Part shown: in pieces, positions 47,845-57,600 of the stretch
Layout: every line of letters starts with the position of its first letter
How positions within the stretch are numbered: the first letter of the stretch is position 1
Origin: Cymbomonas tetramitiformis
Lineage: Eukaryota > Chlorophyta > Pyramimonadophyceae > Pyramimonadales > Pyramimonadaceae
Direction of reading: 5' to 3'
DNA: 64,000 bases
Assembly: GCA_001247695.2 (NCBI GenBank)
Contig: LGRX02024727.1
Location: 1 to 64,000, forward strand
Made by a program: the position numbers and the translations under genes
The notes under the pieces: generated by a model
Told to the model about the DNA's origin: nothing
The model's input: only the letters and a program-made list of their open reading frames with translations
The model's database searches: none

Positions 47845-47854
47845 TCCCCCATCT
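47845..47854 (-). other. Polypurine tract (AGATGGGGGA)
   Basis: On the minus strand a purine run immediately precedes TGTTG of repeat A, 28 bp after the ORF2 stop. This is the expected plus-strand priming site of an LTR element. Confidence 0.6.
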
Positions 47855-47881
47855 GTAGCTGCTGCGTGCAGTAGCACAGAC

Positions 47882-50800
47882 TCAAATATGGGCTTGTTCA
47901 GCATACTGGGTCGTATCACCATCTGCCATGAACTTACCCAAACTGAAAGTGAACATGCCAATGCCTTCACCTTCTCCACCCTGTAACATCCTGGCTCTGA
48001 CCAGCGGATTCTTGAACACCAAGACCCACATACACCTGCGGCCAATAGGTCCATGTTCCAGATGCCCAATCACATGCAAGCGTCCCGTCTGACTCAATCG
48101 TCTGAAGTACGCAGCCCTGCTCTCGGTCATGTCTGTCAAGTAGTAAGATGGAACGTGGACACATGCCACCACACGACTGGCCATCACTGCCAATGGAAAC
48201 GCGATATCCAGCGCTGCAAACCACGGCGAAGTCACCACTGCGTCACAGACACCATACTTCTCCTTCCATATGCGGTAGTTACCTGGCTGAAGTGCGTCAT
48301 GCGCCTCAGACCAACCCAACTGAGAGTTCCAGTCATTATTCATAAATCTCAACTGCGGCCATTGCTCCACCATTACCTCACTGATGACCCCAGTACCTGC
48401 CCATGGGTCCCACACGCCATCGACGGACTTCCAGTCCACCTCTGTCGCCAAACGCCTCACCTCGGAGGGCACTGTGATGACCAGTTCAAGCCCCCACTGC
48501 AGTGCGCTAGCTTCTCTCACCTGAGCCTTAGTCATGTGTCTCAATTCTCCTCGTCTTTCAACTTCTTCTTCAGCCAACGCAGGCACAAGAGGTGCATCCC
48601 TCAGCTGCCTTGCCATGGCCTTCTGTTCCCGATATTTCTTGCTCAGCACCGTGCGATGCCCCTCATTCCAGTGCCCTGGCATGAAGATCTGCACGGCCTC
48701 AGAGAGCTTGTCCTGTCTTCCCCAATCAATCTGATCTGGCATGCCCAAGAACATGTCCTTCTCTTTCAACAACATCTCCCTTGATGAGATAGCATGCCAT
48801 GGCTGAAATTTATCTCCCTTCACCACACGACGGGGACCCACGTCTGCTGGCAGCAGGCGCATCTCCGCAGACAGCTTCTCATTCAATTGCTGCTCCTTCA
48901 TGCCCAGTCTGTCCTCTAGGACGCCAGAGCTCTCGTCTTTCTGGGTCTGCACCTCAGCGTTGGCAGCTTGCATCCCCGTGCCTGAGCACCTGGGACATAG
49001 CCACTCGCCTTCTGGTACTCCATCCAGTGCTGGGGTTAGACACCACAAGTGGTACCCCCTGTTGCATGCGTCGCACAACAACATCTCTGCTTCCCCATCA
49101 GTCTTCCTGCACGCTTCACATGCTAGGTGCTTGCTGGGAACGGCTGCACTGCAGTCATACTGGTCCTTCACCTGTAGGTGACATGGCGCGATGCTCTGCA
49201 CGGTGCTCTTCTCTCTTAACTTGGTGGCGTCCTCAAGCACCACCACGCCATCTCGCTGTATCTTGACCAGCTTCAGAATGGCGGATTTGGTCGCGACTTC
49301 CATGCCGCTGCGAGGCTTCTGCCTGATGTAGACGAAATCGCCCACCTTAAACTGGTGTGGACTAGGCTCATAGCCCCCACCCCTTCTCCCTTCATAATGT
49401 AATGTATCACGATGCTGTGCGACCTCCAGGCTGCAACCAGCGTGTACCATCAGTCGCCTCACCACCTGTGCTCTCCGGAGGAGGTCCTTGACTCTGGCAT
49501 CCTTCTCATCTTCGACCCCAGCACCGAAATCCATGCTGGGTGCCTGCTTCAAATCGGGCGGCACTACTGCCTCTTGGGCAAACAACATGATGAACGGCGC
49601 CACCCCCGTGGACTCCTGGCGTGCTGCATTATAACTCAGCACTAGTGGCCAGAGCTGCTCATCCCACTCATAATCGAGACCCTTCTCCAAGGCAAGCTTC
49701 TTGAAGCAAAACTTCATAGTGCGTACCACTCGCTCGGTCAGCCCATTGCCTTCTGGTGAGTCTGGCGAGGTGACTCGTCGGTCGATCAGGCAGTCTCTGC
49801 ACAGCTGCTTGAACTCGCCCTCGAACTCCTTACCTCCATCCACCAAGCACTCTGCTGGCGCACCAAACACCGCCAGGACATGACTGCGAAATGCCGCCGC
49901 GATCTCGTCCGTAGCCTCATCCCATCGATGTCGTGCTGCTCGTCTCCTCACACGACGAACTTCCTCTTCTGGCAACCTCACGCTGCCATTGGACTTCAAC
50001 CATCTGAGGCACCATGCATCATCGTGTACATCTCGATGCTTGTCACGGTCTACCTGCTGCTCGGCCACGCTGGCCATCAAGTCCTCGAATCTGGTGGTGC
50101 ACGCCAACCTGGGGAGTCTCATCTCTGAATCTTTGGCAGGCGGACTCCAAGCAGGCACATCCACGCGCGCTGCTGGGGTTGCGCCCTCCTTCACGAAGTG
50201 GTTCTCATGCCTCTGACGATACTGCGCCATAGTGTAGAGCTGCCACTCCTTCTTCTTCTTCTTCTTCTTGGTTCCAGCCTTCTGTCGCTGAGCCCCAATT
50301 CCTTCTGCACCTGTCTGCCCTCGCGAGCACATTACCTGCAGCTTCTCCTCCCAGTCACGGTGAGACATAGTCTTCGCCACCTGCTGAGTATATGCATTCG
50401 AATTCTCAACCCATTCCGCCAGCAAAGCTTGCCTCTGCTGAAGGTCCGACCTCTCGTGGTCTGCCCAGTTGTTGTCTACAGCGATGGGCTGTCCTGGGGA
50501 ATTCTCTGCCTCTGGGGATTCCTCGCTATGAGGGAGCCCCTTCCTGCTCGCTTCTGCGACCGCCATCAGCAGCTCCATTGCCCTGCGATCCATGGCCAGG
50601 CCCAGAATGCTTGCCAATTCTACGTCGTTCAGGCCATCGGCCATGCGTAGCTCACTTGCGCTGTAGCCCATGGCTCGCGCCTTCTCGTCGAGGTTCACTT
50701 CTCGAGATTCTTCCTCGGCGTCTTCATCGTCCTGGTTGCGCACCACGGTGCCCATCCTCGCTCTTCTGAACGCTCTTGACCCTTGCGTCGCCATGATGGT

Positions 50801-53800
50801 GGGAAGTGCCCTCAATGGTTCTCCCACCACGTTCACCACGTAGTGAGGCGAGCGGTTTGTCCTTATCACTGGCCTGGGATGCCAGCCCTTGCATAGGATT
50901 GACGATACGATTCGTCCTTCTGGTCGCACCACCTTGCTCATAACGGAGCGAAACTGGTGGCTCTGGAACAAGTTGCTCCAATACGCTCGCAATCGGTGTG
51001 CGTAAGCGCCTGCTTGTGCTGCATCAAAGGACACTGGTCGGCCAATGACGCTGGCAATGTACGGGAACACCTCGTCCCTGATCTTGGTTCCGGGTCTGTG
51101 TGACAACGGGGAAACGTTCTCCAGGATATAGCCTGGAGGCCTCTGCTGCTGCAGCTGCTGAAGTGTGGACAGAAGCCTAACCACTTCATAAAATAATTTG
51201 CTGTGCCTGCCATCCAGGCCTGTGAGTGTTCCAGCAGGAGAGAGATCCTGGCATGGGAACCCACATACCATGACCCACTGGCGTCCTTGAAGAGCTCCCG
51301 CTCGTATGAAGTCGGCACTGGTGGTGTCGTGCAGATCTTGGGGTAGAGCCCCAAACTCTATTGCACGGGGCGAAATGAGGTCAGGATATCGTCTTAGCAA
51401 CGCCGTGCACCTGGCCCTGGCAACTGTTCGACTGCTCGGGGATATGTCCTGATACAGGTAGCGATCCACCTTCATCCCACTGCGGAGCAACATCTCTAGG
51501 CCAGCACAGAGGCCTCCACATGGCTCGTAGCACACCACACCTTCCTCCCGAGCTTGCGAGAAGAACTGCCTGCCCAGCACCCTGGTGTCCACCTTCTCAG
51601 GCTTTAAGATGCGCTCGCCTTCAAAGTACTCATTGCTGTACACAGCGGGGCTTCCCTCGCCGTGCGTGCCTCGCGTAGGCCTCACTAGGCTCAGCGCCTT
51701 CCAAGCTGCTCTGGCTAGTCTTCCAGAGTCGGTCACTAGCTCGGGTAAGTCAGTGTCAAACATGTCCCCATGATTGCACTCCAATTCCTCGCGGTAGTGC
51801 AAGTCGAATAAACGATGCACTGGTCCCGTGCCCAGCTGCTCCATGGCAGCCATCCTGCAGTAGTTGGCAACCTGCACCTCTGGCGTGGCCTCTTCCCCTG
51901 GGGAAGCATCCCCAGCCAACATAAAGCACAAGTGGTCACAGAAGTCCTTCGTGTGAACTTCCCCCACGCCTGCGTGTAACGCAGTCACCTTCTCCCTCTC
52001 ATGCCTCGCTCCAGTCTCATCTGTCGTGGACGGCAGTGGGTAGCGAGACGGCACGTCAGCGTTGCTGTTCTTGGCTCCTGGACGATACTGCACCGTGAAG
52101 TCGAACTCCTGCAAACTGATTGCCCAGCGTAGGTGTTGCCCTTGGAGATCGGCCTTCTCCATCAGGGTGGTGAGCGGTGAGTGGTCGGTCACCAACGTGA
52201 AGTGAACTCCATGCAAGTACTGCCTCAGTGTGCGCACTGCCCATACCACTGCGAGCATCTCCCCCTTGAAGCTGGCGTACTGTCTCTCCGTTTTACTCAG
52301 GGATCGGCTGATTGCCATACAGATGTACTCCTTCCCATCATCGTCCTTCTGGCCCAGCACTGCGCCAATGCCATAGGTGCTCCAATCGGTGTACAATATA
52401 AGGGGTCTGTCATAATCGATAGGCCTCAGGCACCTCCCAGAACAGAGAGCATCCTTCAGGTCTTGAAGTGCTTGATCTTGCTCCTTCCCCCAGGCTCCCT
52501 TGATGTCAGTGACCTCCTTCTTGAGCAGGTCATTGAGAGGGCGGGCCATCTCTGAGTAGTTCGGCCCCCCTGGCTCACCCACCAGGCCCTTGTAGTAGTT
52601 CATCATGCCCAAGATCGAGCGGAGCCCAGTCTTGTCCTGGGGGCTTGGAAGCTCCTGGATGGCCTTACATTTAGCTTCTTGCGCGCCAATGGAGTTGTGA
52701 CCAATGCGGTAGCCCAGAAAGTCCACCGTGGCTGCACCAAAGGTACTCTTGCCTGCATGCAAACGGATGTCAGCGTCCCCCAAGGTGCGCAGTACGTCCT
52801 CAACATCCTTCAGATGCTGCTCAGGCGTGGAATCCGTGTAGACCACTACGTCGTCGACGTATGCCACCGTATAATGCTGCAAGTGACGTAACTCGTAGTC
52901 CATGATTCTCACGAACGCAGAAGTAGCTCCAGCTGCACCAAAAGGCATCGAGGTGTACTGGTACAGCTGATTATTCCACCAAAACGCCGTCTTGCTCCTG
53001 TCCTCTTCCGTGGCCATGGGAATCTGGTGGAAGGCTTTGGTGGCATCCAGCGTGGTCTTGAACTTGGCCTTCGCCACCTTCTGATAGAGCTCCTCTGGTC
53101 GATGTGGCAGCGTATTGTCTTTGAGGGAGTGCCGGTTGACACCCCTGAGGTCCACGCAGAATCTCGTCTGGGTCCACAGGCCAGTCTCATGATCTTTCTT
53201 GCCAGCCACGACGACGTTACTCGCATGCCTGCAATGCTTGGCTGCAGGCTCTATGAAGCCATACTCCAAAAGTTCATTGCAATGAATATCGATGATTTCC
53301 TGCTCGCCCGGACTGTACTTCCTGGGTCTCTGGTAGGCGGCCTTGGATTCGTCTACAAAAGGAATGGAGAACGTGTTGTGCTCCGCTTTGCCCTTGTAGC
53401 CTGTCAGATCGTGAGGACTGTTGGCAAAGGTGGTCTTGCACCTGCGAAGAACATTCCGCATTTCCTCCCAGTGCTCCTCCTTGAAGTCAGGATGTCCTCC
53501 AAACGTGGCATTGAGCTCGGTGTCGAGCCACGCTGCCTCGTCCTTGGTCACTGTCGTGTCACCTAGAGGTTGAAGCTCGTCCAGCACGGTGTACGGCAAG
53601 ACCTCATCCTGCTCCGCGACGTTGGCCTCCCAGCCCGGCTCCCATTGCCTTGAGGATTGCTGAGCCTCCCAAGAAGTGCAGGGGGACGAACCCCAGGCAC
53701 TGCGCGTGGGTGACATGACATCATACGTAGGCACACTCTCGGTCAGCTTGCCAGCGACCCACAAGATTCCGCACAAAAGCAGAAAAAATCGCAAAATTCG

Positions 53801-54667
53801 GTTGAAATGCACTGCGGCTGCCGGCGAGTTCGAAGCGAAGAAGCACGCCATTACTCTCCACCCCCCGTGCGCCAAGCGAGTACTCCCACCAGCGGCGGTG
53901 GAGACCACGACTGCAAGGACAAGCGCCATGTAGGCGGCTTGCGCGATGCGATGAAGGCGGAGATTGCGTCGAAGCTGCGTCCAGCGCGCCGCGAAGCGAG
54001 GCTTGTCCAACCTGGCCGGCAAAGCGGGCAGGCACACGCGGCCCAACAAGAAGACTTGGGACCAACGCAGGGACGGAATAGTCCATCCACGGCCACGTCG
54101 ACTGTGACCTGCGTCCGGCGGGTCGTGCACGATACAGGAGGCGTGGCACGCCACGTCCTCAGCGTAAATGCTGGTACAAACCCAAAGCCAGGCGAGGACC
54201 ACGAGGAGGAGGGCGGCCGCACACTGTGACCAGCATGCCAAGGAAACGACCACCCCCCGAAGGGGCACCACCATCCAACCTTCTGCACGAACACGGTGCA
54301 CGCCAGCATAGATGCCCGTGGCGCGCACGGTAAGCAACCCAACGTACCAAACGCAGGCGAGAGCCCATAAGATCCAAATGTCGTAAGATGCACGACGGGG
54401 ATAACGTCGAGCAGACGACCACCATACTGGCAGCTGGCTCAAAAACGAGGCCACGCAGCGCCTCCACCAAACTTGAAAAGGGCACCATGACAAGTGCCAT
54501 GCCATCGCCTCCCACATCGCCCACACGGCGGCCATGGGAATGGGACCGCGTCCCAGCCACCACCAAACCACTGCACTGCCCGCAAACGAGATACACGCCC
54601 GCAGGACACCTGGCCTCAAGTGGACTGCCTGTGCAGGCAGCCCACGGCCACAGCGTTGGTTGTGCAT
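47882..54667 (-). CDS. ORF2 polyprotein: TM region-RT-RNaseH-C5 MTase-integrase-PHD-MTase2 (~2,261 aa)
   Basis: Residues are numbered from a GTG at 54676; the first ATG is residue 4 (54667-54665). Residues 25-312 hold about five hydrophobic Trp-rich segments. RT is ~430-665 with AYVDD (D608, D609). Ty3-type RNase H is ~755-880 (D764, E806, D831, D874). A cytosine-C5 methyltransferase is ~1045-1370: EPCGGLCAGLEML (motif I), CGFPCQDLS (IV, catalytic C1142), ENV (1186-1188, VI), HRLRAYWSN (1227-1235, VIII), then a motif X-like end; LFYEVVRLL and HRxRxxW spacing resemble DNMT3. A lysine run is at ~1470. The integrase keeps D1613 and E1648 but lacks the H2C2 finger and first Asp; its C-terminal SH3-like part is ~1774-1836. 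A C4HC3 PHD finger is 1853-1897. A second Rossmann domain is ~2070-2225 with DPWAGTG (2090-2096), NND (2113-2115) and DAVVTSPWF (2145-2153). There is no stop or frameshift. Confidence 0.9.
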   Translation of the reverse strand: MHNQRCGRGLPAQAVHLRPGVLRACISFAGSAVVWWWLGRGPIPMAAVWAMWEAMAWHLSWCPFQVWWRRCVASFLSQLPVWWSSARRYPRRASYDIWILWALACVWYVGLLTVRATGIYAGVHRVRAEGWMVVPLRGVVVSLACWSQCAAALLLVVLAWLWVCTSIYAEDVACHASCIVHDPPDAGHSRRGRGWTIPSLRWSQVFLLGRVCLPALPARLDKPRFAARWTQLRRNLRLHRIAQAAYMALVLAVVVSTAAGGSTRLAHGGWRVMACFFASNSPAAAVHFNRILRFFLLLCGILWVAGKLTESVPTYDVMSPTRSAWGSSPCTSWEAQQSSRQWEPGWEANVAEQDEVLPYTVLDELQPLGDTTVTKDEAAWLDTELNATFGGHPDFKEEHWEEMRNVLRRCKTTFANSPHDLTGYKGKAEHNTFSIPFVDESKAAYQRPRKYSPGEQEIIDIHCNELLEYGFIEPAAKHCRHASNVVVAGKKDHETGLWTQTRFCVDLRGVNRHSLKDNTLPHRPEELYQKVAKAKFKTTLDATKAFHQIPMATEEDRSKTAFWWNNQLYQYTSMPFGAAGATSAFVRIMDYELRHLQHYTVAYVDDVVVYTDSTPEQHLKDVEDVLRTLGDADIRLHAGKSTFGAATVDFLGYRIGHNSIGAQEAKCKAIQELPSPQDKTGLRSILGMMNYYKGLVGEPGGPNYSEMARPLNDLLKKEVTDIKGAWGKEQDQALQDLKDALCSGRCLRPIDYDRPLILYTDWSTYGIGAVLGQKDDDGKEYICMAISRSLSKTERQYASFKGEMLAVVWAVRTLRQYLHGVHFTLVTDHSPLTTLMEKADLQGQHLRWAISLQEFDFTVQYRPGAKNSNADVPSRYPLPSTTDETGARHEREKVTALHAGVGEVHTKDFCDHLCFMLAGDASPGEEATPEVQVANYCRMAAMEQLGTGPVHRLFDLHYREELECNHGDMFDTDLPELVTDSGRLARAAWKALSLVRPTRGTHGEGSPAVYSNEYFEGERILKPEKVDTRVLGRQFFSQAREEGVVCYEPCGGLCAGLEMLLRSGMKVDRYLYQDISPSSRTVARARCTALLRRYPDLISPRAIEFGALPQDLHDTTSADFIRAGALQGRQWVMVCGFPCQDLSPAGTLTGLDGRHSKLFYEVVRLLSTLQQLQQQRPPGYILENVSPLSHRPGTKIRDEVFPYIASVIGRPVSFDAAQAGAYAHRLRAYWSNLFQSHQFRSVMSKVVRPEGRIVSSILCKGWHPRPVIRTNRSPHYVVNVVGEPLRALPTIMATQGSRAFRRARMGTVVRNQDDEDAEEESREVNLDEKARAMGYSASELRMADGLNDVELASILGLAMDRRAMELLMAVAEASRKGLPHSEESPEAENSPGQPIAVDNNWADHERSDLQQRQALLAEWVENSNAYTQQVAKTMSHRDWEEKLQVMCSRGQTGAEGIGAQRQKAGTKKKKKKKEWQLYTMAQYRQRHENHFVKEGATPAARVDVPAWSPPAKDSEMRLPRLACTTRFEDLMASVAEQQVDRDKHRDVHDDAWCLRWLKSNGSVRLPEEEVRRVRRRAARHRWDEATDEIAAAFRSHVLAVFGAPAECLVDGGKEFEGEFKQLCRDCLIDRRVTSPDSPEGNGLTERVVRTMKFCFKKLALEKGLDYEWDEQLWPLVLSYNAARQESTGVAPFIMLFAQEAVVPPDLKQAPSMDFGAGVEDEKDARVKDLLRRAQVVRRLMVHAGCSLEVAQHRDTLHYEGRRGGGYEPSPHQFKVGDFVYIRQKPRSGMEVATKSAILKLVKIQRDGVVVLEDATKLREKSTVQSIAPCHLQVKDQYDCSAAVPSKHLACEACRKTDGEAEMLLCDACNRGYHLWCLTPALDGVPEGEWLCPRCSGTGMQAANAEVQTQKDESSGVLEDRLGMKEQQLNEKLSAEMRLLPADVGPRRVVKGDKFQPWHAISSREMLLKEKDMFLGMPDQIDWGRQDKLSEAVQIFMPGHWNEGHRTVLSKKYREQKAMARQLRDAPLVPALAEEEVERRGELRHMTKAQVREASALQWGLELVITVPSEVRRLATEVDWKSVDGVWDPWAGTGVISEVMVEQWPQLRFMNNDWNSQLGWSEAHDALQPGNYRIWKEKYGVCDAVVTSPWFAALDIAFPLAVMASRVVACVHVPSYYLTDMTESRAAYFRRLSQTGRLHVIGHLEHGPIGRRCMWVLVFKNPLVRARMLQGGEGEGIGMFTFSLGKFMADGDTTQYAEQAHI

Positions 54668-54669
54668 CA
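54665..54669 (-). promoter_or_regulatory. TGATG stop-start overlap between ORF1 and ORF2
   Basis: On the minus strand ORF1's TGA (54669-54667) shares its A with ORF2's first ATG (54667-54665). Such UGAUG/UAAUG junctions allow termination-reinitiation in some viruses and retroelements. A frameshift would be the alternative; no slippery heptamer is obvious. Confidence 0.6.
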
Positions 54670-57600
54670 GGGCCACCCGCCCGCTGTGCCCGGGGAGCCC
54701 TGATGAAAATGCGCGTGCTGTCTCTGCGCCTCACGTTGTTCGTCTGTATGGCGCTCGAACGCCTCCGTCACCTCGCTGCATATTGAAACAGCCGGAGAAG
54801 GAGGACGTCGTGAGTCATGATTGGCCGGCATCCTGGACGCCCTCGACGCATGGACGACATGGGTAGCAGTCCCATGGCGATCGACAGAAGGGGCAGATGA
54901 GCGCGCAGCGCCGCCCGCGCCCGGCTGACGCTCAGACGTTCGGCCAGAAGGCCGGCCCTGATGACGCGCAGGGGGGTCGCGAACCTCGTGCACATTCCTC
55001 CCCCAGGCCGTATCCACGTGTTCGGATCTCTCGGCCACGCGAGCCTGATGGGCGGGCGGCGGCGGCGGCGGCGGGAGACGCAGCGCCTCCAAGGCCCCCA
55101 GGGCTGGCAGCAACCACGGCGCGGCCACCTCCCTGGTCCCCCACTGCAAGCCTGTGAACTTCCGGTCATCTCGCATGAAGTACTCGTTCGTGAACTCAGC
55201 GTGCCAAGTAGGACATCGCTGGTCCTCCATGAAGATGTAGTACACTGGTGTGGCATTTGGGTGCGCCATGCAGCGCAGCACGTGCGCTGCCCCAAGCTCC
55301 ACGTAGGCGCAAAGCGAGTACGCAATGTTCCTCGCATGACCCCCTGGCAACCTGTGCCCTGAGCCACGGTGCGACAGATCAGCGTAGGCTGAAATCATAG
55401 CCTCCAGCAGGTTGGAAGACGTCGTCTGTCCCCCAAGAGGGAGGTGCCAGCCCCGGTCTCCGCACGCGATGGTCTTGTCATGCTTCTTGGCGACCTTGCT
55501 GGTGATACCCGGATGTTTCCGCAGCCTGAGACCTCGCTCCTGGTTGCACACGCCAAGCTCGTACACGACTCGCTGGCCCCTGCAACGGTCAACGAACGTC
55601 ACGCCAAACCGCACCATAAAGACGGTAAGGTTGCGGCGGTCCTTCAAGGCTCTCACCTCCTCCACGGACAGAAATTTGCACACTGAACTGTCGGATGTGG
55701 TGGCCATTCGTGCGGCATCCCAATCTGACCCCGCTGGAGATGGAGGCGCCCTCGCAGGGGACCGAGGCAGACGACTCGCCCGTGGTGGACTCGGAGGCGT
55801 AGGAGGCGGGCCCCCCGGGGAAAGTGATCGGGAATCACGTGGGACACGGATCGAGTCCGCCCACGAGCCAGCGTTGCTCACAGCGGGCGATGCAGGGGGC
55901 GACCTCCCGCGAGAAGGGCGGTCAGCAGGACCTGGCGGCCAAGCCGCGGTGGCGCAAACGAGTCGAGGTGACATCAAGTCCTCAGGCCCAATGTCGCAGG
56001 ATGATGGCGACGGTGTACGGCAGTGTGCGAGGTGCGACAAGTGCGGTGGCGAGCGGCTGCCGGACCTGGCCCGAGATGGCCCCGCGACAGCCTGAGATGG
56101 TCGTGCGATGTGCGACAAGCGCGGTGGCGAGCGGCTGCTGGACCTGGCCCGAGATGGCCCTGCGACAGCCTGGGATGGTCCTGCGCCTGAGGCAGGAGCA
56201 GGTGGCTGCGCAGGGGCTCGCTTCTTGAGCCTCGTGTTGACCATGTTGTTGGGCGGTGGTGGCCTACGCCTTGCATCTGCCTCGAGCGCATCGTAGCCCT
56301 GCTGCCTGGTGTTGACCGACTTGAGCATTTTCCTCATCTCCCCCAGACGCACGTACTCCTGGGCAGCGGCATTCTCGGAGAACACCCTGCCAGGCCCCCC
56401 AAGACCATCCCCCACTGGGTAGTACTTGGTGCTCGAACCCAGTGAGACGAGCTCCAGAGGTGGCCCCTCGCTGCCATGTCGATTATATTGTCGGAGGATG
56501 CCAACCGCGAGGGATTCCATGTCCACCGGGCAAAGGTACCTGAGCAGCTGGTATGTCCAGACACCAGTGCTCTCGTACCAGTGAGGGAGTTGGAGCTCGT
56601 CCAGCAACTCCTCACTGTTGTACACGAGCGCATGATCCAGCGTGCAGCGCATCAGCTCGAGGTACTGCGTGGTTGCGCTCGGTTGGACACAGAGGACACG
56701 CTCCTTCAGGTCCCACATGAGGGTGGCAGTGACCTCACCACTGGGGTATATGAACAACGCCTGGAGCGTGTCCTGCAGTCGCTGGATCGGGTTGAGGCTG
56801 TCGCGCGATCTGCCTCGCTCCCTGGGCTTGACGACGTCCTGCTTGCTGGCAGAGGACGGCACGTGTGTCATGTAGCTCCCATTGAGCACCCAGCGGTCCT
56901 TCTCCTCATCGTGACCCAGCTTCTGGTCCACATACAGCCAGTTAGGGGGCATCAGCTGGTCCACCATCACCCACTTCTGCTCGAGACAACGGACGAACTC
57001 CACGCAGACATGTTCTTGGGAAGGTCTGGCCGGCATGTCCTTGGGAAGGTCTTGAAGGATGCGGCAAAGACGCGCGATATGGTGCCGGTCCAGGTACAGT
57101 CTCTGATCCGCCCAGTTGTGGTCGAGAGGGGCATCCAGAGACGGACGACCCCCAACAACCTGGTCCTCAATGACCCACCTCGCGCGTCCACCCTCCCAGG
57201 GGTTCGGTTCTGCGTAGAGTTGTGCGAGCATGCGCTCCGACGCTGCCTGTACGGCGGGCGCCAGTGACGCCAGGTCACTCCTTCGGCCACCTTCAAGGGA
57301 ACATGTGTGACTGCGACACCTCTCCTCGACCTCCGCGCGCGTGGCGAGTCGGGGTCGTGGGGGCTCAGCAGGAGGCCTCGACGAAGACGCTGGTGACCCC
57401 AATGGTGACACGTAGACGTCATCAATGTGCTCAGGCTGAATCCCAGAGGCAGCAAACCTCTCCTCCCTTGTGCTCAGAGGTGGGTGCTCTAGCCATTCGC
57501 ACTCCATCCCCTGCCCAAAGATCTCCGACTGCAAACACACCACTGGGTCCACCCGCCTGGGCAGGTGGGGACGCCTGGGTGGTGTCATGTCAACCAACGG

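Noticed and set aside
48053..57459. Several 100-260 codon ORFs opposite the retroelement ORFs
   Set aside because: They mirror the high-GC coding frames of ORF1 and ORF2 and contain no domain.
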